From: Psychrobacter piscatorii
GTDB lineage: Bacteria > Pseudomonadota > Gammaproteobacteria > Pseudomonadales > Moraxellaceae
Reading direction: 5' to 3'
NCBI RefSeq assembly: GCF_904846415.1
Contig: NZ_CAJHAR010000026.1
Location: forward strand, 1-53,389
DNA: 53,389 nucleotides
A program made the position numbers and the translations under genes. The notes under the pieces are model-generated. The model was not told the DNA's origin. It did no database searches and worked only from the letters and a program-made list of their open reading frames with translations. Positions within the stretch are counted from its first letter, which is position 1. Each line of letters begins with the position of its first letter. Positions 17,516-27,243 of the stretch are shown one piece after another.

Positions 17516-20500
17516 ATGCCAAAACGTACCGACATAAAAAGCATTCTTATCATTGGCGCCGGCCCCATCGTCATCGGCCAAGCGTGTGAGTTTGACTATT
17601 CAGGCGCACAGGCGTGTAAAGCACTAAAAGAAGAAGGCTACCGTGTCATCTTGGTCAACTCAAACCCAGCGACCATCATGACCGACCCTGTCATGGCTGA
17701 TGCGACCTATATCGAGCCGATCACTTGGCAGACAGTTGAGCAAATCATTGCCAAAGAGCGTCCTGATGCGATCTTGCCAACCATGGGCGGACAGACCGCG
17801 CTAAACTGTGCATTAGACTTAGATAAGCATGGCGTACTGACTAAGTACAACTGCGAGCTAATTGGCGCGACCAAAGACTCAATTGAGATGGCAGAAGATC
17901 GCGATTTATTTGACAAAGCGATGAAACGTATCGGCCTTGAGTGCCCGCGCGCTGAAACAGCTGAAACGATGGAAGAAGCTTTTGCTACCCAAGAAAAGAT
18001 GGGCTATCCCTGTATCATTCGTCCCTCATTCACCATGGGCGGTTCAGGCGGCGGTATCGCGTATAACCGCGATGAGTTCATCGAGATTTGCGAGCGTGGT
18101 TTTGACTTATCACCAAACCATCAGCTACTCATCGATGAGTCACTTATCGGTTGGAAAGAGTACGAGATGGAAGTGGTCCGTGACAAAAACGACAACTGCA
18201 TCATCATCTGTGCCATCGAAAACTTTGACCCAATGGGCGTACATACAGGCGACTCAATCACCGTTGCTCCAGCACAGACCTTGACCGACAAAGAATACCA
18301 AATCATGCGTAACGCATCACTCGCGGTACTGCGTGAGATCGGTGTAGAAACGGGCGGCTCAAACGTCCAGTTCGGTATCAACCCTGATACGGGCCGCATG
18401 GTCGTCATCGAGATGAACCCACGTGTATCGCGCTCTTCTGCCCTAGCGTCAAAAGCGACTGGTTTCCCGATTGCCAAAATCGCGGCAAAACTGGCCATTG
18501 GTTATACGCTAGATGAATTGCAAAACGACATTACAGGTGGCAAGACGCCAGCGAGCTTTGAGCCTGCACTTGATTATGTCGTGACCAAGATACCTCGTTT
18601 TAACTTTGAAAAATTCCCACAAGCGGATAACATCCTATCGACTCAGATGAAATCGGTCGGTGAAGTGATGGCGATTGGTCGTAATTTCCAAGAGTCGATG
18701 CAAAAAGCATTGCGCGGGATGGAAACAGGCGCGGATGGCTTTGATGAGCAAGTTGATTTATCAAAAGTCAGTGCTGAGAAGGCTCGTAGCGAAATTATCA
18801 ATCGCTTAACGATTCCAACCCCAGATCGCATCTACTATATCGCTGATGCGTTCCGCGTTGGTATGAGCGTCGATGAGGTGTTTAACTTTACCAAGATTGA
18901 CCCATGGTTCTTGGTACAAATTGAAGATATCGTTAAAACAGAAGCCACTGTGAAATCACTTGGTTTTGGTGGACTAAACGAGAAAAATCTACGCAGCTTT
19001 AAACGTAAAGGTTTGTCAGATTTGCGTTTGGCTAAATTGCTAGGTATCTCACAAAAGCAACTACGCAAAAAGCGTTGGGATTTGAACGTTTATCCTGTCT
19101 ATAAACGTGTGGATACCTGTGCCGCAGAGTTTGCGACCAGCACCGCTTATATGTACTCAACCTACGATAGCGAATGTGAAGCCAACCCAACTGACAAAAA
19201 GAAAATCATGGTTATCGGTGGCGGGCCGAACCGTATCGGTCAAGGCATTGAGTTTGATTACTGCTGTGTACATGCAGCGCTTGCCATGCGTGAAGATGGT
19301 TACGAGACCATCATGGTCAACTGTAATCCTGAAACGGTCTCAACCGACTATGACACCTCTGACCGCCTATACTTTGAGCCAATCACATTAGAAGACGTGC
19401 TAGAGATTGTCCGTATCGAAAACCCAGACGGTGTGATTGTGCAGTTCGGTGGTCAAACGCCATTGAAACTTGCCCGCGCGTTAGAGTCAGCAGGCGTAAA
19501 AATCATTGGTACTAGCCCTGATGCGATCGACCGCGCTGAAGACCGTGAGCGCTTTCAGCACATGATTCAGCAGCTAAACCTAGTACAGCCATCGAACGCC
19601 TTAGCAACCAGCTTGGAAGATGGCTTGGTTAAAGCTAAAGACGTGGGCTATCCACTGGTTGTACGTCCATCATATGTCCTTGGTGGCCGCGCGATGGAAA
19701 TCGTCTACAACGAAGATGAGCTCAGACATTACCTGCGTACTGCAGTACAAGCCTCAAACGAAGCGCCTGTCCTACTCGATCGCTTCTTAGATGACGCCAT
19801 CGAAGTCGATGTGGACTGTGTATGTGATGGTACTGATGTCGTCATCGGCGGTATCATGCAGCATATCGAACAGGCCGGTGTCCACTCAGGTGACTCAGCA
19901 TGTTCATTGCCGCCATACTCACTGTCTAAAGAGCTATGTGACGTGATGCGCGCGCAAACGGTTGCCATGGCAAAAGAGCTTGGTGTTGTCGGTCTGATGA
20001 ACGTACAGTTCGCGGTCAAAGGCGAAACGGTCTACATCTTAGAAGTGAATCCACGTGCTGCCCGTACCGTACCCTTTGTCTCTAAGTGTATCGGTACTTC
20101 ATTGGCGCAGGTTGCGGCTCGCTGTATGGCTGGCACCTCGCTTAAAGACCAAGGTTTCACTACTGAGATTGTTCCAGCATTTTATGCGGTCAAAGAAGCA
20201 GTATTCCCATTTGCTAAATTCCCAGGTGTTGACCCAATCTTGAGTCCTGAGATGAAATCAACGGGCGAAGTCATGGGTGTGGGCAAGACTTTTGGCGAAG
20301 CATTCTACAAAGCCATCATCGGTAGTAACGAGCGTCTGCCAGGCTTGCCTACTGAAGGCGAGACTAAGACTGTCTTTATCTCAGTACGTGATAGTGACAA
20401 AGCGCAAATCGCTCCGATCGCCCGTCAACTGGTAGACTTTGGCTTCAAAATTGTCTCAACGACTGGCACGCAAAAAGTACTGAGCGACGCTGGTATCGAA

Positions 20501-20779
20501 AGTCAGCAAATCAACAAGGTCACTGAAGGTCGCCCGCATATCGTTGACGCCTTGAAAAACGGCAAAATTGACCTTATCATCAATACGACTGAAGGCAAGC
20601 AAGCACAAGAGGATTCATTCTCTATTCGCCGTAGTGCGCTACAAGGCAAAGTGTTCTATGTCACAACATTAGGCGCGGCAGATGCCGTCTGTAAATCTTA
20701 TGCCATTGACTTACCGTTTGATGTCTATAAGTTACAAGATTTGCATGAGCAAGCAAAGTCTATTGACGCGGCTAAATAA
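17516..20779 (+). CDS. carB: Carbamoyl-phosphate synthase large subunit
   Basis: A 1087-residue enzyme that makes carbamoyl phosphate from bicarbonate, ammonia and two ATP with CarA. Two homologous ATP-grasp halves are visible. The first begins [18 protein letters not shown], the second [18 protein letters not shown] near residue 567. Each carries an ATP-grasp core with ...[17 protein letters not shown] and [14 protein letters not shown]. The last 140 residues form the MGS-like allosteric domain with FISVRDSDK and STTGTQKVL. The length is slightly above E. coli CarB. A strong terminator follows at 20900. Confidence 0.98.
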   Translation: MPKRTDIKSILIIGAGPIVIGQACEFDYSGAQACKALKEEGYRVILVNSNPATIMTDPVMADATYIEPITWQTVEQIIAKERPDAILPTMGGQTALNCALDLDKHGVLTKYNCELIGATKDSIEMAEDRDLFDKAMKRIGLECPRAETAETMEEAFATQEKMGYPCIIRPSFTMGGSGGGIAYNRDEFIEICERGFDLSPNHQLLIDESLIGWKEYEMEVVRDKNDNCIIICAIENFDPMGVHTGDSITVAPAQTLTDKEYQIMRNASLAVLREIGVETGGSNVQFGINPDTGRMVVIEMNPRVSRSSALASKATGFPIAKIAAKLAIGYTLDELQNDITGGKTPASFEPALDYVVTKIPRFNFEKFPQADNILSTQMKSVGEVMAIGRNFQESMQKALRGMETGADGFDEQVDLSKVSAEKARSEIINRLTIPTPDRIYYIADAFRVGMSVDEVFNFTKIDPWFLVQIEDIVKTEATVKSLGFGGLNEKNLRSFKRKGLSDLRLAKLLGISQKQLRKKRWDLNVYPVYKRVDTCAAEFATSTAYMYSTYDSECEANPTDKKKIMVIGGGPNRIGQGIEFDYCCVHAALAMREDGYETIMVNCNPETVSTDYDTSDRLYFEPITLEDVLEIVRIENPDGVIVQFGGQTPLKLARALESAGVKIIGTSPDAIDRAEDRERFQHMIQQLNLVQPSNALATSLEDGLVKAKDVGYPLVVRPSYVLGGRAMEIVYNEDELRHYLRTAVQASNEAPVLLDRFLDDAIEVDVDCVCDGTDVVIGGIMQHIEQAGVHSGDSACSLPPYSLSKELCDVMRAQTVAMAKELGVVGLMNVQFAVKGETVYILEVNPRAARTVPFVSKCIGTSLAQVAARCMAGTSLKDQGFTTEIVPAFYAVKEAVFPFAKFPGVDPILSPEMKSTGEVMGVGKTFGEAFYKAIIGSNERLPGLPTEGETKTVFISVRDSDKAQIAPIARQLVDFGFKIVSTTGTQKVLSDAGIESQQINKVTEGRPHIVDALKNGKIDLIINTTEGKQAQEDSFSIRRSALQGKVFYVTTLGAADAVCKSYAIDLPFDVYKLQDLHEQAKSIDAAK

Positions 20780-20899
20780 TTTCAGTAGATTAAGCATAAC
20801 TGTTAGGCTTGCTTAAAAACTCATTCAAGCATAGCTGGTTGTTTTCTTTATAATCAACCAGCCACTTTTGATGAGTGACACCTTTATCGTGATAGACCT

Positions 20900-20935
20900 A
20901 AAAAGCATAGTGGCTAAATTGCGACTATGCTTTTT
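20900..20935 (+). terminator. Terminator after carB
   Basis: A 12-bp stem AAAAAGCATAGT/ACTATGCTTTTT with a 12-nt loop and a T-rich tail, about 120 nt after the carB stop. It separates greA from the car operon. Confidence 0.85.
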
Positions 20936-21064
20936 ATTACGTAAGCTTAAGTACGCCTATTCTTGAATTGAGGTGAGATACACTCATAAATGACAGCCGA
21001 CTTATTTATTACGGCGTCTTAATTATCACTCTTTTTATATTTTATACCCATTGCAACAACACTA

Positions 21065-21089
21065 ACACCATCTCATTATGAGGTGGTGT
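21065..21089 (+). promoter_or_regulatory. Hairpin in the greA leader
   Basis: An 11-bp stem ACACCATCTCA/TGAGGTGGTGT (one G-T pair, 3-nt loop) ends 14 nt before the greA ribosome site AAGGA. It lacks a U-tract directly after it, so it is more likely a leader structure than a terminator. Confidence 0.5.
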
Positions 21090-21114
21090 GGTGTTATTGG
21101 TTTAAGGAAAAAAC

Positions 21115-21591
21115 ATGCAACGTTACCCAATGACTCCGCAAGGACACGCGGCTTTAGAAGCCGAATTAAAACAGCTAAAAAGTGTCGATCGTCCACGCAT
21201 CACTGCATCAATTGCTGAAGCACGCGAGCACGGCGATTTGAAAGAGAACGCTGAATATCACGCTGCCCGTGAGCAACAAGGGTTTTGTGAAGCACGTATC
21301 CGTGATATCGAAGCCAAACTTGGCGGCGCACAAGTCATCGATCCTTCAACATTGCCAAAAGAAGGTCGTATCGTGTTTGGCGTCAGCGTCATAATCGAAA
21401 ACATGGACACTGAAGAAGAAAAACAGTACAAAATCGTCGGCGATGATGAAGCCGATTTCAAGGCTGGCAAAATCTCAGTCAATTCACCGATCGCTCGTGG
21501 CCTCATCGGTAAGTTTGAAGGCGATGAAGTACGTATCGAAACGCCAAAGGGCGTGGTTGAATACGAAGTGATGAAAGTTATCTACGACTAA
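21115..21591 (+). CDS. greA: Transcription elongation factor GreA
   Basis: A 158-residue factor that enters the RNA polymerase secondary channel and stimulates cleavage of backtracked RNA. The N-terminal coiled coil (1-75) carries the acidic tip in [17 protein letters not shown], with the Asp and Glu that hold the catalytic Mg2+. The C-terminal FKBP-like domain (80-158) ends in YEVMKVIYD. Length and both domains match the family. AAGGA at 21104-21108 fixes the start. It lies downstream of carAB but has a terminator between. Confidence 0.97.
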   Translation: MQRYPMTPQGHAALEAELKQLKSVDRPRITASIAEAREHGDLKENAEYHAAREQQGFCEARIRDIEAKLGGAQVIDPSTLPKEGRIVFGVSVIIENMDTEEEKQYKIVGDDEADFKAGKISVNSPIARGLIGKFEGDEVRIETPKGVVEYEVMKVIYD

Positions 21592-22104
21592 TAAGACTCA
21601 CTATTTCTGATCATCTGTAATCTTGATACTTTCAATTTTGGATGAAAGGCTCTTTGAATAATAGTTCTCTTAAAAGGCTCTTTAAATACTAGTTCTCTTA
21701 AATAGTAAACATGTTTGACAGTGACAGATACGGCTGGCTACTCGCTACCCAATAACATGGATATAAGCAACATTACGTATTGATAGCATTTATACCGTTT
21801 GGGTTACACAATGCAGCTTTTATACACGATTTGTTTTGGCGCATAATTATTTGAGTTTTTAGTGCATCGTAATTTTTATATTAGGTGATATTAGCCCGTA
21901 ATATCGATGTAAATTTATACTGAAGCACTTTTACTCAAAATAATGATGGTCTGATTATAGACACCAGCTATCGTCAGTACTAACACCCTCGTTATTTGGC
22001 ATACCTTTTGGTGTCATTTAGCGGGGGTTTTGCTTGTTTAGACGTTAATTATTGCTGTTTTACTTATCGCTGCTTTTTTTATTGATACTGTTAAGGAGTC
22101 TATT
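21592..22104. other. 513-bp intergenic region
   Basis: No gene is supported. It holds a 28-bp tandem duplication at 21645-21700 and an imperfect GC-richer hairpin at about 21982-22034 that ends in GCGGGGGTTTT. The hairpin could be a late terminator or a leader structure for the downstream secreted-protein gene. The middle part is AT-rich without a clear signal. Confidence 0.5.
21645..21700. repeat. 28-bp tandem direct repeat, two copies
   Basis: Copies at 21645-21672 and 21673-21700 start AAAGGCTCTTT and end TAGTTCTCTTA. They match at 26 of 28 positions and have no spacer. Confidence 0.85.
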
Positions 22105-22992
22105 ATGACCATGAAGTCTTATGCACCATCAGCACTAACCACCACAGTATCTGCAATACTCGCAGGTATGGTGCTTGCATCCTCAGCCCATGCTGCGCCT
22201 GAAATCGCGATCAGCTCATCTGCTGGTGGTAGCACGACGGTAGTTGAACAATATTCTAATGGCCAAACAGCCACTATTACTGCGACACCAAACGGTATTA
22301 CGATGCAAGATGGCATGCCTTATGCCGTGACACAAGTGACGACTGTGCCGCGCTATGTCGTTCGTCAGTCTCCTGTGGTTCAAGGAAGCACAACCGTCAC
22401 TAGCGTACCGGTCACCAATCGAATGACCAATAGCGTCACCAAGGTAGACGTCGTCACGGCGCCAGTCAGCACCGTGACACAAGTCCTGCCTGTTGCCACT
22501 GCTACTCAGTTGCCTGTTAAGAATGCGCCAGCGACAACCGTCATCACTAACCAGCCTATCACCAATCAAATCACGACGACCACGTTAGATACCTTGCAAT
22601 TAACCCCGACTTTTAGCACGCCGGGTGTCATCAATGCAAACACCAAGGTCATGAAAATCATGAAAAATGGCGCTGGACGTGAATTTGCGGTGCCTGCCAA
22701 CCATATCGCCCCTGGTGATGTCATTGAATATCACACCACCTACACCAACACCACGGCACAGCCAGTTAATGACATCAATGCTATGGTTTCATTGCCAAGC
22801 GGCGTCCAGCTAGTATCGTTAAATAGCCCATTACCAACGTTTGCCACCACTGGCGGCGACAGTTATCAAACCATTCAGCAAGTTGGCAATACCGTTGTTG
22901 TGCAAGAGAACTACTCTGGCCTGAAATGGAACTTAGCAAATCTTAATGCCAATGGTAATCAAACCGTTGTGATACGTGCCAAGGTTCAGTAA
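22105..22992 (+). CDS. Secreted Thr/Val-rich protein with DUF11-like domain
   Basis: A 295-residue exported protein. Residues 1-31 are a signal peptide ending AHA-AP. The middle (about 60-185) is low-complexity, rich in Thr, Val, Pro and Asn, with repeated VTxVxVTN-type segments. The last 100 residues (PGDVIEYHTTYTNTTAQPV then LPSGVQL...) resemble DUF11/conserved-repeat Ig-like domains of bacterial surface proteins. AAGGAG before the ATG sets the start. No sortase or autotransporter part is present, so it is probably periplasmic or loosely surface-bound. Function unknown; I do not recognise a named gene. Confidence 0.7.
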   Translation: MTMKSYAPSALTTTVSAILAGMVLASSAHAAPEIAISSSAGGSTTVVEQYSNGQTATITATPNGITMQDGMPYAVTQVTTVPRYVVRQSPVVQGSTTVTSVPVTNRMTNSVTKVDVVTAPVSTVTQVLPVATATQLPVKNAPATTVITNQPITNQITTTTLDTLQLTPTFSTPGVINANTKVMKIMKNGAGREFAVPANHIAPGDVIEYHTTYTNTTAQPVNDINAMVSLPSGVQLVSLNSPLPTFATTGGDSYQTIQQVGNTVVVQENYSGLKWNLANLNANGNQTVVIRAKVQ

Positions 22993-23038
22993 ATAACTTG
23001 CTCACTACAAATACGTATTTTTAACAGTATCACTTTGC

Positions 23039-23068
23039 AAAAGGTCTTGAATATTCAGGGCCTTTTTT
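23039..23068 (+). terminator. Terminator after the secreted-protein gene
   Basis: A 13-bp stem with two G-T pairs (AAAAGGTCTTGAA/TTCAGGGCCTTTT), a 2-nt apical gap and a run of six T, about 45 nt after the stop codon. Confidence 0.8.
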
Positions 23069-23121
23069 AATGCGTGTCATATCGAGTAGCATGTATGCTC
23101 GTTCACAACCTCTTGACGCAT

Positions 23122-23138
23122 ACGACACTATTTGTCGT
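23122..23138. promoter_or_regulatory. Palindrome upstream of the radical-SAM repair gene
   Basis: ACGACA-N5-TGTCGT, a perfect 6+6 inverted repeat about 90 nt before the gene start. A TTGACG overlaps the region on the left. It could be an operator; no known regulator is assigned. Confidence 0.35.
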
Positions 23139-23228
23139 GTTATTTTTTAAATTTTCTTATAAATACAATGACTTAATACATATTTTGGTAAAATGGTTAC
23201 TCATTAATTAATTGGTAATAACCGACTT

Positions 23229-24497
23229 ATGGCAAACATCAATTATGAAAGATTACAGGGCAAGCTCAATATCTTGGCCGACGCTGCCAAGTATGATGTC
23301 TCCTGCTCATCCTCTGCTGGTACACGTAAGAACCAAGGCGGCGGTCTAGGCGATGCCTCAAAAAGCGGTATCTGTCACAGCTATACCGAAGATGGTCGCT
23401 GTGTCAGCCTGCTAAAAATTCTTTTGACCAATCATTGCATCTATGATTGCGCTTATTGCACCTCACGCAAAAGCAATGACACGCCGCGCGCTGCATTTAG
23501 TGTTGAAGAAGTCGTGGATTTGACCATGCAGTTTTATCGCCGTAACTATATCGAAGGGCTATTTCTCAGCTCTGGTATCTTCAAAAGTGGCGACTATACA
23601 ATGGAGCGACTGGTCGAAGTTGCCAAAATCCTGCGTACTCGCGAGCGCTTTAATGGGTATATTCATCTAAAGACCATACCCGGCGCGTCAAAGGAACTAT
23701 TGCTCGAAGCAGGACTCTACGCCGATCGCTTGAGTGTGAATATTGAAATTCCAACCAAATCAGGACTGGCTTTACTTGCGCCAGAAAAATCACACGAGCA
23801 ATTAAAAGCGCCGATGGAAACAGTAAAAGAAGAAATTATCACCATTCGTGAAAGCCGAAAGACTCATAAAAAAGCGCCTAAATTTACGCCCGCTGGTCAG
23901 ACCAGTCAAATGATCGTCGGTGCTAGCAACGAGACGGATTTGCAAGTGATTCAGCTATCGAGTCACTTTTATAAAACCTACGATTTAAAACGCGTCTACT
24001 ACTCAGGTTATGTACCGATGCTCTCTGACAATCGCTTGCCTGCGATTGGAACGCCTGTGCCAATGGTGCGTGAGAACCGTCTTTATCAAGCAGATTGGTT
24101 AATGCGTTTTTATGGGTTTGGTGCGTACGAAATTGTCGAGCCAGAGTCGCCATTTTTGGACCTAGACTGCGATCCAAAACTGGCTTGGGCAATACGCCAT
24201 CGTGAGCATTTTCCTGTCAATATTCAGACAGCGACTTATGAGATGATCGTACGTATCCCTGGCATCGGTACCAAGACTGCCAAAAAAATCGTCAAAGCGC
24301 GCAAATTCAATCAATTGACACTCTATCATCTAAAAAAGATGGGCGCTGCGGTCAACCGTGCTAAATACTTTATCGCAACCACTGGTAAAAACGAGCACCT
24401 TGCCCATTTAACACGCGATAACTTCCGTCAGTATGTACTGGCGCAAACTCAGACCAAGTTTAAAGATCAGCGCAGTGGTCAGCTGGCGTTGTTTTAA
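23229..24497 (+). CDS. Putative DNA modification/repair radical SAM protein
   Basis: A 422-residue radical S-adenosylmethionine enzyme of the family known as rSAM_link_UDG. The [4Fe-4S] motif is CIYDCAYC (Cys70, Cys74, Cys77). The N-terminal extension KYDVSCSSSAGTRKN is typical of this family, and a helix-hairpin-helix DNA-binding motif RIPGIGTKTAKKIVKARKF lies near residues 336-355. The family occurs beside or near a DUF4130/UDG-type protein, as here with the gene at 24694. A role in recognising or reversing DNA damage is inferred; the reaction has not, to my knowledge, been shown. Confidence 0.88.
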   Translation: MANINYERLQGKLNILADAAKYDVSCSSSAGTRKNQGGGLGDASKSGICHSYTEDGRCVSLLKILLTNHCIYDCAYCTSRKSNDTPRAAFSVEEVVDLTMQFYRRNYIEGLFLSSGIFKSGDYTMERLVEVAKILRTRERFNGYIHLKTIPGASKELLLEAGLYADRLSVNIEIPTKSGLALLAPEKSHEQLKAPMETVKEEIITIRESRKTHKKAPKFTPAGQTSQMIVGASNETDLQVIQLSSHFYKTYDLKRVYYSGYVPMLSDNRLPAIGTPVPMVRENRLYQADWLMRFYGFGAYEIVEPESPFLDLDCDPKLAWAIRHREHFPVNIQTATYEMIVRIPGIGTKTAKKIVKARKFNQLTLYHLKKMGAAVNRAKYFIATTGKNEHLAHLTRDNFRQYVLAQTQTKFKDQRSGQLALF

Positions 24498-24553
24498 ATT
24501 TGGCATTGTCGTAAATATAAATCAATCTAAAATCGATAAAATAAAAAGGTAGC

Positions 24554-24626
24554 GCTACTGGTGATATTTTTTGCAGCCTCTGTCACGCGATGCGAACAGC
24601 ACGCAAGAAAAATATCCACCAGTAGC
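24554..24626. repeat. Long intergenic inverted repeat between the two repair genes
   Basis: The left arm (24554-24574, starting GCTACTGGTG) pairs with the right arm (24603-24626, ending CACCAGTAGC) along about 20 bp with one bulge and one mismatch. The loop is 28 nt and GC-richer. There is no clear U-tract, so it looks more like a REP-type unit or mRNA-processing hairpin than a terminator. Confidence 0.65.
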
Positions 24627-24693
24627 ATTTGACAATACTTACATAGATTTTATGACGAGCCAAAATACATTTCACATCGTTTCAGGATAAACC

Positions 24694-25566
24694 ATGTCAG
24701 CACTTGTGCAAAACGACGCTTACGCTATCGGTCAGTTAACGCCCAGCATTGTGCTGTATGAGCCAAGCTTTGAAGGCTGGCTCAGCGCGGTGTTTTATGT
24801 TTATGCCAATCGATTGCAAGAAGACGCCTCACTCAAGCTCACCGCTCAAGACTGTTATGTACCCTCCTTAATAGCGCAAGCGACTAGCGTCACCACAGAT
24901 GCATACAACGCAGAGCGCGTATTGGTTAAGCTAAATAGCTTGCTTGGTCGCTCAGGTATGCGTAATATTTTGTGGGGGTTTTTATCAGAAAAGGACGACA
25001 TCGGCACAACTTTATTCCGCGTGGTCAAATACGCCATCGACTACCCTTGCCGAAATATCATGCAAGACCTTGGTCATTTAGATGTGCTTGAGCTAGTACA
25101 AACGGTCAAATCTGTCGGGCGTGAAAAACATCGCATGGAGGCATTTGTACGCTTTGAGCACACCACTGATGATATTTATTTTGCACGGGTCGAGCCTGAT
25201 TTTAATGTACTGCCACTGATTGGAGAGCATTTTCGCCAGCGTTATCAAGACCAGCACTGGGCGATCTATGATCTGACGCGTGGTTATGGTATTTATTATG
25301 ATAAAAGTAATAGCACGCCTACTCGTCCTGCACCCCTGCAAACCATCACCGACCTCGATGATGCCGTCCTCCGCAACCCTGCCAGCATTCATAGTCCCGA
25401 TGAGCAGCGTTATCAAAAGTTTTGGCAGGGTTACTTTACCAACGTCAATATCAAAGAGCGTAAAAACCCCAAGCTGCATAGGCAGTATCTACCGCAGCGT
25501 TATTGGAAATACTTAAGTGAAAAACAAGTACTGCCCAACGCTGAGCATCTACAAAAACGCCGCTAA
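24694..25566 (+). CDS. Putative DNA repair protein, TIGR03915/DUF4130 type
   Basis: A 290-residue protein matching the DUF4130 family partner of the radical-SAM protein encoded just upstream. Typical segments are EPSFEGWLSAVFYVYANRL near the start, the RVLVKLNSLLGRSGMRNI region, GREKHRMEAFVRFE and DIYFARVEPDFNVLPLIGEHFRQRY, and DERYQKFWQGYFTNVNIKERKNPKLH-like C-terminal elements. In many bacteria this domain is fused to a uracil-DNA-glycosylase-like domain; here the protein stops without it. AGGAT seven bases before the ATG supports the start. It probably works with the radical-SAM enzyme on DNA. Confidence 0.85.
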   Translation: MSALVQNDAYAIGQLTPSIVLYEPSFEGWLSAVFYVYANRLQEDASLKLTAQDCYVPSLIAQATSVTTDAYNAERVLVKLNSLLGRSGMRNILWGFLSEKDDIGTTLFRVVKYAIDYPCRNIMQDLGHLDVLELVQTVKSVGREKHRMEAFVRFEHTTDDIYFARVEPDFNVLPLIGEHFRQRYQDQHWAIYDLTRGYGIYYDKSNSTPTRPAPLQTITDLDDAVLRNPASIHSPDEQRYQKFWQGYFTNVNIKERKNPKLHRQYLPQRYWKYLSEKQVLPNAEHLQKRR

Positions 25567-25719
25567 ATACGTTTGGGCAGTTTTTAGCCGAGAAAATCAT
25601 GCTCATATCTGCTGGAAAGCTAAATATCTGACGCTATCTTTTTATCTTGATGGTTGAGTTTTAAGCGCTTTTAACTGACAATAGCAGCTTGATATTACTA
25701 ACCGGTGACCCACGCTATT

Positions 25720-27096
25720 ATGAAAGTTATGCGCTTACTATCGTCTTTGAAGCATGATGAATCCGAGCGCGGTATTTTTCATCTTGGGCGCGCACTGGTC
25801 AAAAACGAGCACACTTCCATCATTGTCGCTAGTGCCAGCGAAAACAATGACTTGGTCAGACGCCTCAAGCGTGACGGCAACATATATCATCAGCTATACA
25901 TGAACAAAAAATCCTGGCTATCCTTATTACAAGTCTCAGCACTGCGGCATTTGATTGAGAAGTATGAGCCTGATGTCATTCATGTACACTCGCGCACGCC
26001 TGCATGGATATTGCATTTAGCACTGCGCCGTGCGCGCGTCAAACGTTTCCCAAAGCTGGTCTCAACCATGTATGGGTTTTATCCCATCAATAAGTACTCG
26101 CAAGCATTGCTCAATGTCGATACGATTATCACTGTATCTGATAGCGTCACCCAGTACCTCAAAAAAGGGTTACGCCGTGAAGAAGTCGATCCGAAAGTCA
26201 TCACACGTATCTACCGCGGCATCGATACTCGGCGCTATCCTTATCGGCACAATCCTTCGGTCTATTGGTTGCGTCATACCTTTGCGGAATATCCTGAGCT
26301 GGAGCATAAGAAGTGGCTCGTATTTCCAACAGTCATTGGCAATGAGTATGGTCAAGAGTGGCTGATTGATATCTTGGGCAATCTACAAGAGCAATTTCCC
26401 AATATTCATGTCATCATCATGGACGATGATTATAAAGATGGTGATGTCGCTCATGAAGACTTTCGTCAACGTACCAACAGTTTGGGGTTGGCTGAGCGTA
26501 TTACTTATGTGGGTAGCAAACGTAATGACATGCGTGAATGGCTCTCAGCGGCCAATATCGTTATGGCACTTGCCAACGAGCCAGAATCAATCGGCATTAA
26601 TGCGCTGCAAGCGATTCATTTGGGTACCCCTGTCATTGGCTGGGATCAAGCCGCTTTTAGCGAAATACTACAACCGCTCTATCCGCAAGGACTGGTCAAA
26701 AAACACAATGCGAACTCGTTGTGTAAAGCAGTGCGCAATCAATTAGAAAGCGTGACGCGGCCTGAGATGACCAACAAATTCACCATGCGTGAGATGATCG
26801 AAAAAACCCTCGCGGTATACCAAGGACTGTACGATACTGCGCTGGCAGAAGAACGAGCTGAGGCCGATGCGCTCGCGGTACGAAGAATCAAAAGAAGCCT
26901 TAAAAAAACCTCTAAACCTGCCTTTGGTGCGGCAGTCAAACATGTCGAACCCATCCCCAAGCGCCCAAAAGTCAAACTGATCAAAGAAAAAGTAAACAAA
27001 GCGGAATCGCCAGAAATAGAAGATGAAATAAAAGTAGAAGAAACAACAAAAGCAGATATCAAATCAGAAGCACCTGACGCTGATCAAAAGTCATAA
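25720..27096 (+). CDS. GT4-type glycosyltransferase
   Basis: A 458-residue cytoplasmic sugar transferase of the GT-B fold. The N-terminal half starts MKVMRLLSSLKHDESERGI and includes PDVIHVHSRTPAW and the IITVSDSVTQYL segment. The C-terminal half has the nucleotide-sugar site EPESIGINALQAIHLGTPVIG. The classical EX7E pair is E then Q here, so the second Glu is replaced. A charged Lys/Glu-rich tail (about 390-458) has no recognised fold. I placed the start at ATG 25720; a GTG at 25705 is possible. Sugar, acceptor and pathway are unknown, since no other envelope-sugar genes are adjacent. Confidence 0.82.
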   Translation: MKVMRLLSSLKHDESERGIFHLGRALVKNEHTSIIVASASENNDLVRRLKRDGNIYHQLYMNKKSWLSLLQVSALRHLIEKYEPDVIHVHSRTPAWILHLALRRARVKRFPKLVSTMYGFYPINKYSQALLNVDTIITVSDSVTQYLKKGLRREEVDPKVITRIYRGIDTRRYPYRHNPSVYWLRHTFAEYPELEHKKWLVFPTVIGNEYGQEWLIDILGNLQEQFPNIHVIIMDDDYKDGDVAHEDFRQRTNSLGLAERITYVGSKRNDMREWLSAANIVMALANEPESIGINALQAIHLGTPVIGWDQAAFSEILQPLYPQGLVKKHNANSLCKAVRNQLESVTRPEMTNKFTMREMIEKTLAVYQGLYDTALAEERAEADALAVRRIKRSLKKTSKPAFGAAVKHVEPIPKRPKVKLIKEKVNKAESPEIEDEIKVEETTKADIKSEAPDADQKS

Positions 27097-27161
27097 GCTG
27101 ACTGCCTACCTCTATCTGTGCAGAAGCCAATCTCAGTCATGATGAGATATATTAAGCAAAA

Positions 27162-27195
27162 AAAATGCCATTTCCAACAATGGAAGTGGCATTTT
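27162..27195. terminator. Bidirectional terminator between GT4 gene and puuR
   Basis: A near-perfect stem AAAATGCCA-N-TTCCA against TGGAA-N-TGGCATTTT with a 4-nt loop, A-flanked left and T-flanked right, between convergent genes. Confidence 0.88.
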
Positions 27196-27243
27196 CAATC
27201 TGTATTAAGATGAGTATTCAGTTTAAAGTTACAGAACACGATC

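Noticed and set aside
21982..22034. Riboswitch before the secreted-protein gene
   Set aside because: The stem is imperfect and matches no riboswitch core I can recall; kept only as an unnamed hairpin.
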